A stretch of 44,850 bases of DNA. Source: Chloromonas sp. AAM2 (lineage: Eukaryota; Chlorophyta; Chlorophyceae; Chlamydomonadales; Chlamydomonadaceae). Both the position numbers and the translations under genes were made by a program. Positions 22,463-34,190 of the stretch are shown piece by piece; positions within the stretch are counted from its first letter, which is position 1, and each line of letters starts with the position of its first letter. The notes beneath the pieces were generated by a model. That model was not told where the DNA came from, did not search any database, and was given only the letters and a program-made list of their open reading frames with translations. Location: contig QAXH01003123.1 of NCBI GenBank assembly GCA_004335635.1, positions 1-44,850 on the forward strand, given 5' to 3'.

Positions 22463-25400
22463 TCAAGCTGTAAGCTCGTACAGCTCAATGTGCTCTACCT
22501 GGCATCCCTTGGGCAGGGCATGAGGTGGTACTCGTGTCACCTGCGGAGAGCAAACCAGTTATTTACAGACAGCTGGGTGACAAAGAGCAGTACGCAACCT
22601 ATGCTCACGGCAAGATGACTGGCATGCATGCAGGAGGACGGGCACAGCATGCAGCATGCCAGAGCATGTGGCACACATGGAAGAAATGCTGCACAGCAAG
22701 GCACATGACACCTTCAGGCATATTACAAGGCATGCGCCATAGCTGAGCTCACAGCACAGGGGGCTGGACAGCATGTTTGTCATTTCAGCCTGCAACACCG
22801 GAACAATCATGTGAACCCACCGTCAACACGCTGGTTGCTGATGCCACTCACTTTTGAAAAGGTCTTGTTCGCCTCCTCAAGAAACACCTGTTCATCATGA
22901 GGGGCACACGTCATGTAAAGGATACCCACGGAGATTAGTACACATTAGTCGAGCAGCCAGACAATGGCAATTCATGACGGCTTCATCGTCACAGTTGTCA
23001 CAAGCCATGTATGCAAATCAGAAGCCATGTGTGCAAAGTTGTTAGGTATGAGGCCAGCCAGTAGCAAGCACCGCAAAATTCTAACAGGACGGTCCATGCT
23101 ACTCATTTGCAATGCAAGTGGAAGCGCATGCCATACCGTTCGGTACATGCAGCAAGCCTGACATGCAGCTGTAATGACCTCTCTTCACGGCCCTTAGCCC
23201 ATTGGTGCAGTCTGCCAAAGGCCTAACCGCATTGGGCAAGAGGAGCGTGGACAAGAGCCCGGAGTTGCAGCTCTTGCCGGTGCAGCGGGTTGCTTCAGAA
23301 GCATATAACAACCTGTTCCAACACCCACCTGCTTGACTTGTGATGATCTCAATTCAAAAGATACCAGGCACGTGGGTCTCTTGGCCCCGCTGCAGAGAAT
23401 GAAGCATGTCCGGATGAAGTGGGCCGTGCTGGGGCTCTGCCCTTCCTACGCAGACAAACACAAGGACCGCCACATAGTGCAGGCGAGTTACAGTGCCTTC
23501 CTACATAACACAGCCGTATGCTAGTATGCAAAACATACAAGCTCTGTTGTGGCCATACAGGCAAAATGCTGACGCTTGAATTTAACTTCTTTAATTTGAT
23601 TAATCTTATTAATTTAACGCCGGAGGGTTGGGCGAAAATAGCAGCGCTACCGAACACCAACCTACCAACAAACACCAACCTACAGGTTTCAGAAATTTAG
23701 AATTTCAGAACAGGTACAGAATGCAACCAGCAACAACTGCAAAACGTGCCCAATCGTGGAGACAGTCCTCGCAGACGGACGTCATGATATGGTGTTACCT
23801 GACGTGCCTGCCAGCCTTGAAAGCAAGCACAGCAGCACCCATCAGCCTGCCCAAGCCTAAATCAAGGACAACTGTACATAAGATGTGCGATGTCGCATTG
23901 GGAATGGCCGAAGATGGAGGATGCTGACCAGGGGGATGAGTAGTCATGCCGAGTATCCCTTTACCCCGTCGGCGTGTGTGTTTGCCCATATGAACTTTTG
24001 CTTTAATGGATTTTTCATCTGTGTTTGCGTTGCTGATTCAATGAACATGATTATGACAGCCATATGATTATGAATATGATTATGACAGCCTAAGGACAGC
24101 CACACAGAACGCAACCATTGATGAATATTATTATGGACAGCCTTTCTGTGCCATGCAGGTGCTTTGGTGGTGCCGAAGCCCAACTTGTGCTGTCTACGCA
24201 TTGCACACATCTGCATAATGGCCATTGTGAGCGTGCAAACCTTGTCTGCGATCATGCAGACTGCGCATTTTGCAAGCAGCAAGCTGTTTCTATACTGGAG
24301 GTATCGCTCAAAGTGTTCGTTGACCGACTGGGAGCATTCAAACTGGCATCGACCGTGTAAGTATCAGCCAAGCTAAGGGTGCATTCGCTGGACAGACATG
24401 GTGCTGCTAGTCCTTTCACCGCAGGGTTCCATGCCATCCTTACGTTGTCAATGTACACGCAGTCCGCCGCAACCACCCAGTCCAGTGGGTCGTGTGCCAG
24501 CACTGCAGCACGATCTTCAGCCCCATCTGCACCCCACTCGAGCTCAGCTGCCTCAGCATAGCCATGAACCGCGCCTTTCCTGCGCACCAGGCGTCACATT
24601 ATCACACAGAAAGCAATGGGTATGGTTTTGCAAGCTGCAAGCATGGCACATGTCATAATCAACCAGGTTGTCTCAAGCCACAAATCGTTGTATTAGTAAG
24701 CGATGTGCTGAATACACCACCAACCCAGTAAAAAAAACCCAGTCATCCTTGGCTCGCTTTCTACAGTTGTCTGTAGTCCCACCGTTGTCAGTCCACACAT
24801 CAGGACACACGAACACTCCCCACAGGAACCCGTCAAATTGTCCCAGAACTGGCAAACATTACTTTAGAGTGCCACCAACACCGAGACGAGACGGGACTGG
24901 CTAGGTCCTTGTCCGCCCCGGCCCACCTCTGTTCCCTCAGCAGGCCATTGAGTGCCAGGTTGTCCCTCATCAGGGGCAGCACACACGCCTTATCCGTCAC
25001 AACGACCTGCAGCAGTCAGAGTCGGGGCAACCACGTCAACATTGGCCTGCCAAGGTCACACCGGTATGACGAGGCAGCAATCCAGCCGCACACCCACGTG
25101 TATTGTTAAGCAGCCCTGGTGGACTGGTTGAGAGCAGACCACGCCTCTTTGACATGGAAATGGTTACCGACTGGGCTGACGATTGGGAGGCCTGCACTGA
25201 CTCACGACTGGCCGGCTTGCACACCTTTTGTCAAGACTCGCCCTGACTGACAAGTTACCAGTCAATCCACTCACATTCGCACCCATCTTAGCCAGTACCA
25301 TGCCCGCTAGTCCAGGGCCTGCCCCCAGCTCAACAGCCCGTGCGCCTGCAAGGAATCAACGGGGTAACTGAACCCGGAGCCATTGTCAAGTTGGAATAGA

Positions 25401-26736
25401 TCTTGCCGAATCGAGCGAGGAGAGACTGATGACACATGGAGCAGCCGCAGCACCAGAACCCGATGCTATACACCGCCAGCGCACAGCTGAACTTTCACAC
25501 CCGGCGCTGCACAGCACAAGGGCAGCACCCTGCACCTACCAATGTATCTGTGTCGGGGCAGGCTGGCCAGGTACGCAGCGAGCAGCATCTCCCCCTCCCA
25601 CACGCATGCTCCAACCCCAATGCGGGCCGCTCCCAATGCATGGGGCTGCAGGGGGACACGACAGAACACGTTCCAGGAACGGACCATTGATTGCGGCTCA
25701 ACTCAGCCTCCACTGCTGGCATCACAAGCCATTGTACAACTTGCGAGTGAAAATCACTTTGTGGTTCCCCCCGACATGAGCTTAGTGTGCCGATTCTCTG
25801 AGGGAGCAGAGGTCGTCAAGGGACAAACTCCACACCTTGGCCCTGTCTGACTGTGTGACATTGGTGTGAACTGCCCCTGTGCGCTTTCATACCTCTTGCT
25901 TCACACGAATGGTGATGTCAGAGACAGTGATCTCCACCTCATCAGCAGCATGGATTGTCCACCTGACCAACAGCCAATGCAAACGTCTGAGATACTACTC
26001 ACGGTATAGTCTGTTCACATGAAGACACATGGTTCTGTCTACTGTTTACAGGGAACACTCTCCGGCTATCTTCCAAGGGACACTGGGGCGCCAGTTTAGT
26101 GTCGCGTTTACCAACCCAGCGCCTGGCAAGTGCTGGCCACCTGCAATCAGGACTTCATGCCACTCACCAGATGCACTGACTCTTGTGCTTGTCCGTCCCA
26201 AAGTCTGGCCCCTGAATGTGGCGAAACCGCTCGCCAAACTTCTGGCTGACAAGCAGGCATTTCACGCAGTCCCTCACCTGTCCGTGACCTCCAGCTTCTG
26301 GTCCACCTGCGGCTCACGAGTAACCAGGGGCACGGCGCTTGAACGCACCTGCTTGATTACGCCAGGGAAGATCACAGACCAGTCGTGTGCTTTGATGTAT
26401 GCAGTTTGTACGGCTAGGGCCTATGTCAGATGAGGAGTGAAAATGTGCTTGTTATCGTCAAACGTCTGAGCACACCTGTTGTCCGTCCTCCCAGCCAGTC
26501 AGACGAATATTGAAGCCTTCCATGCTCCTCGTCACCAAGTGGTGAAGGTTGAAGGCAAAACCTCGTCCAGCTTCCGGCAGTCTGCTGACGACAGACCACC
26601 ACGTGCTGCTGTCCTGCACACACAACCAGTGCGCTGTTTGGCTTGATGTATGGCTGAAATGCTGCTTGGCTAAGATGCTGCAGACCGATTGTTCTGTAGC
26701 TGATGGCTGAAGGTGTGCTGCCAGCTGAGCTACCAT
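22463..26736 (-). CDS. METTL21-type protein methyltransferase (Methyltransf_16)
   Basis: Ten exons (26476-26736, 26278-26306, 25893-25962, 25540-25645, 25275-25345, 24927-25006, 24444-24579, 23329-23445, 22852-22887, 22463-22540) join in phase to 327 aa. The start ATG has an in-frame TGA directly upstream. The protein has a seven-beta-strand methyltransferase fold. GACVWEGEMLLAAYL matches the vWd motif before the domain. AVELGAGPGLAGMVLAKMGA at about 158-177 is SAM-binding motif I. VVVTDKACVLPLMRDNLALN is the next strand. DWVVAADCVYID near 240-250 is the acidic post-I region, with Cys-Val-Tyr where this family has a DxxY-like motif. LVSFELRSSQVK and VEHIELYEL close the fold. Relatives such as METTL21A and VCPKMT methylate lysines on chaperones; the substrate here is unknown. 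The 998-bp intron 23446-24443 holds AT-rich sequence (23575-23622) and repeats of TATGATTATGACAGCC (near 24046 and 24074). It is divergent from HUS1. Confidence 0.88.
22469..22473 (+). terminator. Candidate poly(A) signal of the B9-like gene
   Basis: TGTAA lies 336 bp after the B9-like stop, inside the last exon of the opposing methyltransferase gene. No nearer TGTAA was seen. Confidence 0.35.
24834..24861 (-). repeat. A-rich dispersed repeat, copy 3
   Basis: The plus strand reads CAAATTGTCCCAGAACTGGC then AAACATT. It matches the copy at 37765 over the whole core but lacks the A/T run that follows in the other copies. It lies in an intron of the methyltransferase gene, same orientation as that gene's transcript. 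Confidence 0.75.
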
Positions 26737-26959
26737 TCACCTGGAGGCTTGCTTGCTCAGCCACTGTCCATGCAGGTCAGCGCTTGATTCACACGTTCTG
26801 TGCACTTGCCCTGTGCGGTCATAGTGCGGTCATAGTTACAAAACGAGTAACCGAGACACATTTCACTCTTTCCACCGATGGCTTTTGAATCCATGACGGG
26901 ACCTAACAGTGGCCTGAACAATGGCCTGAATGTAGCTTGGAGCTGGTGGATATGACACG
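26737..26959. promoter_or_regulatory. Shared divergent promoter region of the methyltransferase and HUS1 genes
   Basis: Only 223 bp separate the minus-strand methyltransferase ATG (26736) from the HUS1 ATG (26960). GTGCGGTCATAGT occurs twice head to tail near 26814-26837, a possible duplicated element. Promoter function is inferred from position alone. Confidence 0.5.
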
Positions 26960-29900
26960 ATGCGGTTCAAGGCCACTTTCACTCAGAATGGCCTCCGCAG
27001 GCTTGAACGGGGTGTGTGCGCATGCTGCGTCCCGGGGTGCTAGGGTTCGGAACCCCATACCCAACCTTGCCGCCCATGCTTGCAGGCTTCTTGCCCACAC
27101 TTGACAAATGCGGCAAAGGCGTCGACATTCTACTCAGTACGGAGGAGATCAATTTCATTCAGACGACTGTTCATACAGATGGCGCTTTGTGTGCATGCGC
27201 ACGCTTCAATGCGGTGAGCCATGCGTGTCCATGCCAGCTCGCCTGCCCAAAGACCAGGACAATCAGAGCAGTGCACTTGTAGCAGTGCATGCATGGCCAT
27301 GTGCCCAGGCTCTGCATCAACAGATTGCATGTACAGCCAGTTTACCATGCCTCAGACGATCCAATCCACCCTGCTGTTGTTCAGGAGGCTTTGTTCCAGA
27401 CCGAGGACTTCAAGCTGAGCAGCCGGCATGAGAACGTGGTGGCTTTCCACACCGACCTTGGCCTCCTGCTGCGTGCTCTGCGCAGCTCCTCCTCGAACCT
27501 TGCGGACACCGTGAGCATCAAGCTCATTAAGAAGGTGCCGCCAGGCGCCAATGGAGCGAACACACAGGACAAGAGGCCATACCTGAACATCTCAGCTTCG
27601 GTGGGTGGTGATGGCCACCTGCCTGCTGCTGATTCTGCACGCTATTGAACACAACCTCAAAGAGTTGAAGAGCTCAACCACACAGCCACTTTCAAGTTTG
27701 CTGCCGCACTGTGCCCAACCACGAGGCCACTAGGTAGAGCATTATACCGTACGGTCATGCACGTAGCATGCTTCATTCATTCATTTCTTGACCGCACCCT
27801 GGCATGAGCACACGTGTGCCCCTGATCCACACATTTGGCTCGTGGTCCTCCATGTAATGTAGGCTCACAGCAAGTGCCTGTTGAACCTGGATGACATACG
27901 ACCATAGCACATACGCATTCACCGTCAGGCTACTCATGCCATCATGTGCACACGCATGCCATGTGCTGCCTGGCTGCTGGCTTCAGAGCGACCACATGGC
28001 TCTGGTCCAGGAGCTATCCGTGAGCGAGCCCTACCGGTCAGAGCGCATCAATGAGTTAGTTGAGGCTAAGGACATGGGGGTCATGTGCCCATACTATGTG
28101 GACATTCAGCCGTGCATAGCCAAGCTGCAGGCCATGGCCGACAGGATGAAGACTGTCAGCGACACAGTCACTGTCTCAACATGCAAGGTATGTGGGTTTG
28201 TGTGCTGAGCAGAAGGCAAGGGTCCACGAGCAGGGCAACTGTGTGATATGGACGAGGCCTACCAGGATTTAGATGCTCGCAGTCACTAACGTTGAAGGCG
28301 AGGGTCCAACAGCAGGGCATGTGTGTCACAAGAATGAGGCCTGCCAGAACACACACCCTTGCAGATCACCTTGGTAGACAATGCGTATCACGTGATTTTG
28401 GGCATGGAAGGCACCTGGCAGGCAGCTTCTGCAACATGCGTGCCATTGTCCAAGACTTGACATGCACCCAGAAAGGCTACCGCGGGCATGATGAGAATGA
28501 GCGCGAATGTGCTGAACAGTTGCAGACAATACGCTGAAGGTAGCAAACACGAATGTTGACGTGTGGCTGCGTGACCAAGATGGTGCACTGCTGAAGTGCT
28601 TGCAAACCTTGCAAGTACGCATCTGCCATGCAATGCTGGCATGCAGAACGGTGACTTTTACGCTGACGTTTCCGAGGTGAACGTGCAGCTAGGAGTGCAG
28701 CTCTGTCGCTGCAAGGTGTTCCCTCAGGACACGGTGCCTGCTGAGAGAACAGACAGGTAGGGAAGCAGAGCATGTCAACATCGCAGTGCTGAGCGTGAAA
28801 CGTAAGCAATTCCTGTTGGCATGTGTCAGACCCTGTCGTGGAAATCCTCGTCAGCCACTGGATGCCTTGGATGTGCTACTGACATCTGTCTGCTGGCCTG
28901 CGGGGCACGCATGGCACATGAGGCACATGAGGCACATGAGGCACATGAGGCACACCGAACATCATCGTTTCCTTCTTCCAGGCAAACATGCATCATGGAT
29001 CTCAGTCTGTTGGTGACCCCGCTCCTTTGCCACCTCAGCCACACAGGCCATCAATCTGTTATTGCCTGTGGCGATTCTATGCAGGAGTGCACCAGTGGCA
29101 GACCAGCTGGCCGCTGCTGTCCAGGCAGGGGATGCAATCTCCCTGGTGAGCAGATCTGAACAAGTGGTGGCACATGTACGGAATTGGATTGCTCTCAACC
29201 GATGGCAGTCCTCACTTCGTACTGCAGGCTATTAGGTCTGGGTCACGTATCGTGCGCAGGACTACTCCATCGTGTTGCTGATATTTTCTGACAGGCCAGG
29301 GTTCAGAGGCTTGCTCATGACTACACGAACTCAATGATGTCTAGTTCAGTGCAGCCCTGTTGGCCACCTGCCTGTGCTATCTTCTTGGGTGTGCTGTGTA
29401 TTTACTGTATATAGTACTGTGCTATTCTTGTGCGTGATGCGTGAGCTACTTGCTTGCTGCAGAACCTGTCTCTGAAGCATCTGATTCGAGTGCTGAACGT
29501 CAGCTCCATCTCACAACCAGCTGTCATTCTCTGTGGTAAGGGAAAAGAGGTACAGGCAGGACATGCCCCGCGTGTCAATATCATGCAGCTATCGTGTTCT
29601 GGCCGCGCCCTGGACGCAGCACCTGATACACATGCATCATATGTACGTGTGCACGAAGGCAGGCAGGCACATGGGCTGCACTGACATGCCACAGAATTTA
29701 CAATTGCATTTGCACTGCCTTGGTAAGACAATGCACGTCATGCTCATGGGCCATATGATGACACCCTCTCGCCCGTGGGTTCACCGGAAGCAATTGCTTT
29801 TGACTGATTGGACTGCACGCTGCACTGTGATGTGCAGGAATTCCTGCTGCTGGCGGCATCATGCACGTAATGTTTGCCTATCACGAGCCCGGCAGCAGTG

Positions 29901-29962
29901 TGGCATATGACGATACCATGGCTCTAAGCATTAAGGTGCCTGGTGTTCAGAGCGCGGATTGA
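26960..29962 (+). CDS. HUS1: HUS1-like subunit of the 9-1-1 checkpoint clamp
   Basis: Exons: 26960-27011, 27086-27213, 27385-27600, 27987-28187 (or 28191), 28526-28614, 28647-28756, 29085-29145, 29463-29535, 29838-29962. The protein is about 352 aa; the known family is nearer 280. It begins MRFKATFTQNGLRRLERGF and continues with INFIQTTVHTDGALCACARF, EALFQTEDFKLSSRHENVV, LGLLLRALRSS and VSIKLIKK, the PCNA-like first half of HUS1. The last exons carry LKHLIRVLNV and HVMFAYHEPGSSVAYDDTM, equivalent to the C-terminal strand of the second PCNA-like domain. With RAD9 and RAD1 the protein forms the DNA-damage sliding clamp that activates ATR signalling in the nucleus. The exon 4 to 5 join needs care: the obvious donor AAG|GTATGT leaves the wrong phase, whereas the donor four bases later (T|GTGGGT) restores it. 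Acidic insertions near PPGANGANTQDKR and SAPVADQLAA lengthen it. Confidence 0.88.
28212..28347. repeat. Imperfect 54-bp direct repeat in a HUS1 intron
   Basis: 28212-28265 and 28294-28347 align along their length, sharing GAAGGC-AGGGTCCA, GAGCAGGGCA/CAGCAGGGCA, GTGTG and GAGGCCT-CCAG, with an 82-bp period. Both copies lie between HUS1 exons 4 and 5. Confidence 0.7.
28913..28954. repeat. 9-bp minisatellite in a HUS1 intron
   Basis: GGCACATGA is repeated head to tail between four and five times. The array lies in the intron 28757-29084 and has no coding role. Confidence 0.9.
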
Positions 29963-30924
29963 TCGAGTGTGCGTACTGTGCAAGGGGCAGAGGTTGGGTG
30001 AACAGGGGCGCTGCAATGCGCTTCTCAGGCATGCTTGACCTTTCACATTCTTTTTGCCTAACAGCTGACACCTTCAGGCTTGGTCCACTCTAATCTCTCG
30101 CACTCAGGCCGGCTGCTTCTTCGGACCAGTCGCTCTTGCCTGCTTTTATTGTTTCAGATGCTTACAGTTCATGACAGTAGCAGGCGGCTGGCTGCAGATG
30201 GCAACAATGGCTACCAGTTGCTGCAATGTTCAGGCCCGCTGAAGCTTGTGGCTTTGGCTTTCACTGCTACTGCACTAGGAAACTCGACAACGGCTTGCAG
30301 TTTACATGATCGGTCCAACAGGCTGGTGCGAACCAATTGGAAACTACTGCTTTGACTCGTGCATGGACTCGACTGATGAGCACACCAGTTCATCTCGTAG
30401 CCCACCTGCCCTCTCCTTCGGCGCCGTGCGATCCCATGCGATTCACCTTACCCGTGCATCCTTCCCCACCCCCATCTCGCTATCAAAGGCTTGAACCAGC
30501 ATGAACGATATTTCCTGCAGTGAGCCGTTGTGAGGGACTTCAGTTTGAACACCGGCATACTGTTCACTGCTCTTCTCCTTGCAAGTAGCGCTGCACTCCA
30601 GTCCCTGCAGCTACCCTGTGTTGATATCCTCAGCGAGCCAACCCAACAACCCTGCATGGCACGTTCAGCTGTTGCGCTCCTGCCAAACTTATCTGGCACT
30701 GTAGATAGGGCCTCGCCTCAGTCAAGCCCGTTGTCTACGAACGACAGCGGGTGCCCCGGTGGGCACATGCGCGCAGAGTCCGTTATGTTTGCGCGCGTTC
30801 GTTCCCCGGACTCCATTCGAGCGAGTACCTCAGCACCTCATTGACATTCAGGAGACAACTCCCGGTTAGCTGTCATCCCCACCTTGGCTTGGTGGAAGCT
30901 GCAGCGCATCCAACGACCCAAACC
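29963..30924. other. Intergenic: HUS1 3' region and upstream region of the GPR107-like gene
   Basis: Both neighbours are on the plus strand. Open frames through this stretch have no recognisable domains. One, from 30530, begins with a hydrophobic stretch but starts with GTG and lacks family resemblance. No TGTAA occurs soon after the HUS1 stop, so its poly(A) site is unclear. The last 100-150 bp before 30925 should be the leader of the next gene. Confidence 0.45.
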
Positions 30925-33452
30925 ATGGCGAGCACGAGAGTCTTCCTCGCGCTCTCGGCAGTGCTCTTAGCATTAGCATTATCTGGCGTTCAATGCAAAA
31001 TCCATCACAGCGCTGTTGACAAGGACGATCGGAAGCTAGTGCCCTTGACAGAAGCGTTTGGGTTTGCGGACGGAGGAAAACTAGACATCACCCTCAGGGA
31101 CATCCAAATATGGACAAAGCACGATGGGGACAAGGACCCCGACTGGGACAACTTTGGCTTCTTCTTGTCGCCCGTGGAAGCGGATGCAACCCTGGAGGCA
31201 GATCTGTCTAACCCCGACAAGTGCATCCTGTCTGAAATTACCAGCCTCTTCACCTTCAAGGACTCTGGCATCCAGCAATTGATTCAGAAGCAAATCACCA
31301 ACTTCACCTTCAAGTTTTCGGTGAAGGACGGGGGTCTCTTCTACCTCTACTTTGCAAACTGTGAGCTTGACATGCCCATGTCCTTTGACAGCACCATTGA
31401 GATGTACAACTTGAACGGGAATGGCGACAAAGACTATCTCTCTGTGGGCGAGATGCAGCTGGAGACTGTGTTTTGGGTGAGTAGGCCAGGTGGGGTCTGT
31501 GGCTCTACCATGCACAGCTGGCACGTCTGGCACATGCGGATGTAAAAAAACATGTTCATGCCTCTAGTTACTAATGGACTGGTCTAGCGCTGCTTACACG
31601 ACAGGTGCTGTGTTTTATATCAAGGTTGTGAGCAGCTGGGCATTTTGCAGTCCCTGGCTACAACATTACCATGCCACTCCTTGACACAATAATAATAATT
31701 TGTGGTGGTTAGAGCTGCGCCATGAATGCACATGAGTTGCAGCTGCCCACTGCTCCTTATGGCTACATGCTGCAGGTGGCACCAGCACTGTTGGTTGAAA
31801 AACATAATTGCCTGTTGCTATGTGTCCTTAGTCTCCTTCTATGATGTATGCACCCATCGACTCAAGTGGAAGCCATCTTGCACTCATGGAGCATCATGGG
31901 TAATGTACACCACTTCCTCACCTCTGCATCCCTCCTGGTTGGCTCTTGCAGGTCATGTTCGCTCTCTTCACCTCGGTGTGCGGCCTGTGGGTGTGGTACG
32001 TCTGGCAGAACCGCCAGCACTCTCACCGTATCCACTACCTGATGGGCCTGCTGTGTGCCTTCAAGGCACTGACAGTCATGACCCAGGCAGGCATGTACCA
32101 CTTCATTGAGCGCACCGGTAGTGCTGATGGCTGGAACATCGCCTACTACATCTTCACCTTTTGCCGAGGTGTCCTATTTTTCACAGTCGTGGTACTCATT
32201 GGCACTGGCTGGTCCTACATGGTGGGTGACACTACAGGGATGTGCCACTGCTTCCAGACAGGGGATGTTACCAGCCATTGCCTCATGGCAAGCGGGTGTG
32301 AGGTTGGTCCTGCAGCACTGATGTGTGGTGACTGGCAAGGAGCAAGCAGCATGGGTTCGGTGCGTTGTTTGCCATGATCGTGCGGGCACCGAACTATGCT
32401 TCTCAGGTTGCTGTGTCATGCCATCATGCTTGTGCCACTCTGACGAGCAGCCCCACGTTGCCTGTCAAGTTGTACGCCTCATGAATGACTGGCCGCATGA
32501 TGCCATGCCCACGCAGTCCGTCTTCTAGCGTTGTACCCATCATCTTAGTGGCATCAAATGCTCACTTGTCACTGTGTCCTTTTGACACTCACCCACCAAG
32601 CGACCCACCCTTTGCTGTGTTGTGGCCCCCACAGAAGCCTTTCCTGGGCGATAAGGAGAAGCGCATCCTCATGGTGGTGGTTCCCCTGCAAGTGTTTGCC
32701 AACATCGCCATCATCATCACCGAGGAGGAGAGCCCCTCCATCAAGGACTGGTTCACATGGCGGGACATGTTCCACCTCGTGGACATCATCTGCTGCTGCG
32801 CCATCCTGTTCCCCATCGTCTGGTCCATCAAGAACCTCAGAGAGGCAAGCCACACGGATGGCAAGGCGGCTCGCAACCTGGAGAAGCTCACGCTGTTCAG
32901 GCAGTTCTACGTCATGGTGCGTGGCTGGTGCTAGTTGGCAATACTGGTGCATAGCGTGTACTGGAGCCCAAGTCGCAGCAATTATCCTGAGAGTGGAGGA
33001 GGACGTTGTTGGCCTAGCAAAGTTTCAGCTTAGGGCTTGTGTGAGACGAGGATAGCTGTTTGCGGCAGCACCAGAGCCACTCACTGACTGCTTGCTGTTT
33101 AGCATTGCTTACTAGCGCTTAATTGGTACGGTCTGGCCTTGCGTTGGGTTGTGCCACTACGCACTTGCCGTTCTGCATGTGCATACGCACCACACGCTAT
33201 GGCACGCTCACCCGATAAACCCCATGCAACGATTATCATGTGCTGATGCAGGTTGTGGTGTACATTTACTTCACCCGCATTGTGGTCTACCTCCTGAAGA
33301 ACACAATGCAGGGTGCTCTTGAGTACACCTGGGTCAGCGATGCTGCAGACCAGCTAGCCACGCTTGCTTTCTACGTCTGGACAGCGGTCAAGTTCAGGCC
33401 GCATGACACAAATCCATACCTCAAGCTGGAGCAGTCGGAAATAGAACTGTGA
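30925..33452 (+). CDS. GPR107/GPR108-like seven-transmembrane GOST protein (Lung_7-TM_R family)
   Basis: Four exons (30925-31476, 31952-32221, 32635-32916, 33252-33452) join in phase to 434 aa. The ATG opens a signal peptide (residues 1-24, MASTRVFLALSAVLLALALS and then GVQC). Residues 25-184 form the lumenal GOLD-like domain with paired cysteines (PDKCILSE and FANCELDM). Seven hydrophobic segments follow at roughly 185-202, 213-232, 246-274, 285-303, 319-340, 369-384 and 401-415. The tail PYLKLEQSEIEL is cytosolic. Family members (GPR107/108 in animals, CAND6/7-type proteins in plants) sit in the Golgi and trans-Golgi network and act in membrane traffic; receptor function has been proposed but is not settled. 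It converges on the MPP-beta gene. The predicted length matches plant homologues. Confidence 0.92.
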
Positions 33453-34042
33453 AGAGGCTCACATCATGCCTGAGCCGAGTAGTGCAGTGCAGGCTTTTGA
33501 GTGTCCTGACTGTTTGACATGAGCCTGGGGTGTGGGAACAGGGGTGTGCGCCAGAGGAGATGAGATGGCAGCTAGGTGCGCACTGACTTCCATGTTCTTC
33601 GTATTGCCCCAGCAGCGGCTGTGGCACTAGCATGGCTATTGAGTCACGGCCAGGAAGATCAGATAATGAAGGTTTGTTGACAGAACGCCAGCGACTTTGT
33701 ATGAGAGAATGCGGACTTGTAGCAAGCAGGCTTGCCTGTTGCTTGTTCCCGTTTGCTGCTGGGACAGCTACAATGTTGTTTCTGCTGATTTAGATTTGAG
33801 GCCATCCCTGGTCCATTGCAATCCAGGTTCCGCCTGATTGCTTTTTGTACTGCGTCTTCAACCTCGTGACTGAGTGAACCCCGTGACTGTGTGTCGTCTA
33901 GCTTTGCTTCTGTTCAGTTGAGTGCGCATGTGCAAGGATTTGATGGTGTTCAGGACGCCTCAGCTTCTCTCTGCTCGATTGACGCTTCAGGTGATCTGGG
34001 CAGGGGGCAGAAGCCCTCACTGCTGCCTGAACATGCCTGCTA

Positions 34043-34047
34043 TGTAA
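34043..34047 (+). terminator. Candidate poly(A) signal of the GPR107-like gene
   Basis: TGTAA on the plus strand, 591 bp past the stop and the only plus-strand copy found in the gap. Confidence 0.45.
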
Positions 34048-34124
34048 TGACGCATTCCCTTTGCACACCTCCAGTATCTACATGACAACACCGCAGGTGC
34101 AGTCCCAAGTGAACAATTGCAAGA

Positions 34125-34129
34125 TTACA
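34125..34129 (-). terminator. Candidate poly(A) signal of the MPP-beta gene
   Basis: TGTAA on the minus strand, 62 bp past the MPP-beta stop codon, a normal spacing for green-algal genes. Confidence 0.55.
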
Positions 34130-34190
34130 AACATTCAAGACATGCACAAGCCAACTACGCTAAAAACAAAACGCTACGAACAAAAAAATA

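Larger units (their letters stand above)
33453..34190. other. Convergent 3' regions of the GPR107-like and MPP-beta genes
   Basis: No gene is seen in this 738-bp gap. It holds the 3' untranslated regions of both neighbours, with a candidate poly(A) signal for each (34043-34047 plus, 34125-34129 minus). Because those signals overlap in reach, the two transcripts may end within about 80 bp of each other or overlap slightly. Confidence 0.6.

Noticed and set aside
23160..23336. Plus-strand open frame (SAKGLTALGKRSVDKSPELQ and on) as a nested gene
   Set aside because: It looks coding in composition, but it lies antisense inside the methyltransferase intron 22888-23328, has no start or partner exons, and resembles no family.
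26168..26306. Minus-strand frame reading HIQGPDFGTDKHKSQCIW as a methyltransferase exon
   Set aside because: A 29-bp exon (26278-26306) ending at GTGAGG joins both neighbours in phase and gives a smoother protein. The longer frame then lies in an intron and does not match the upstream phase.
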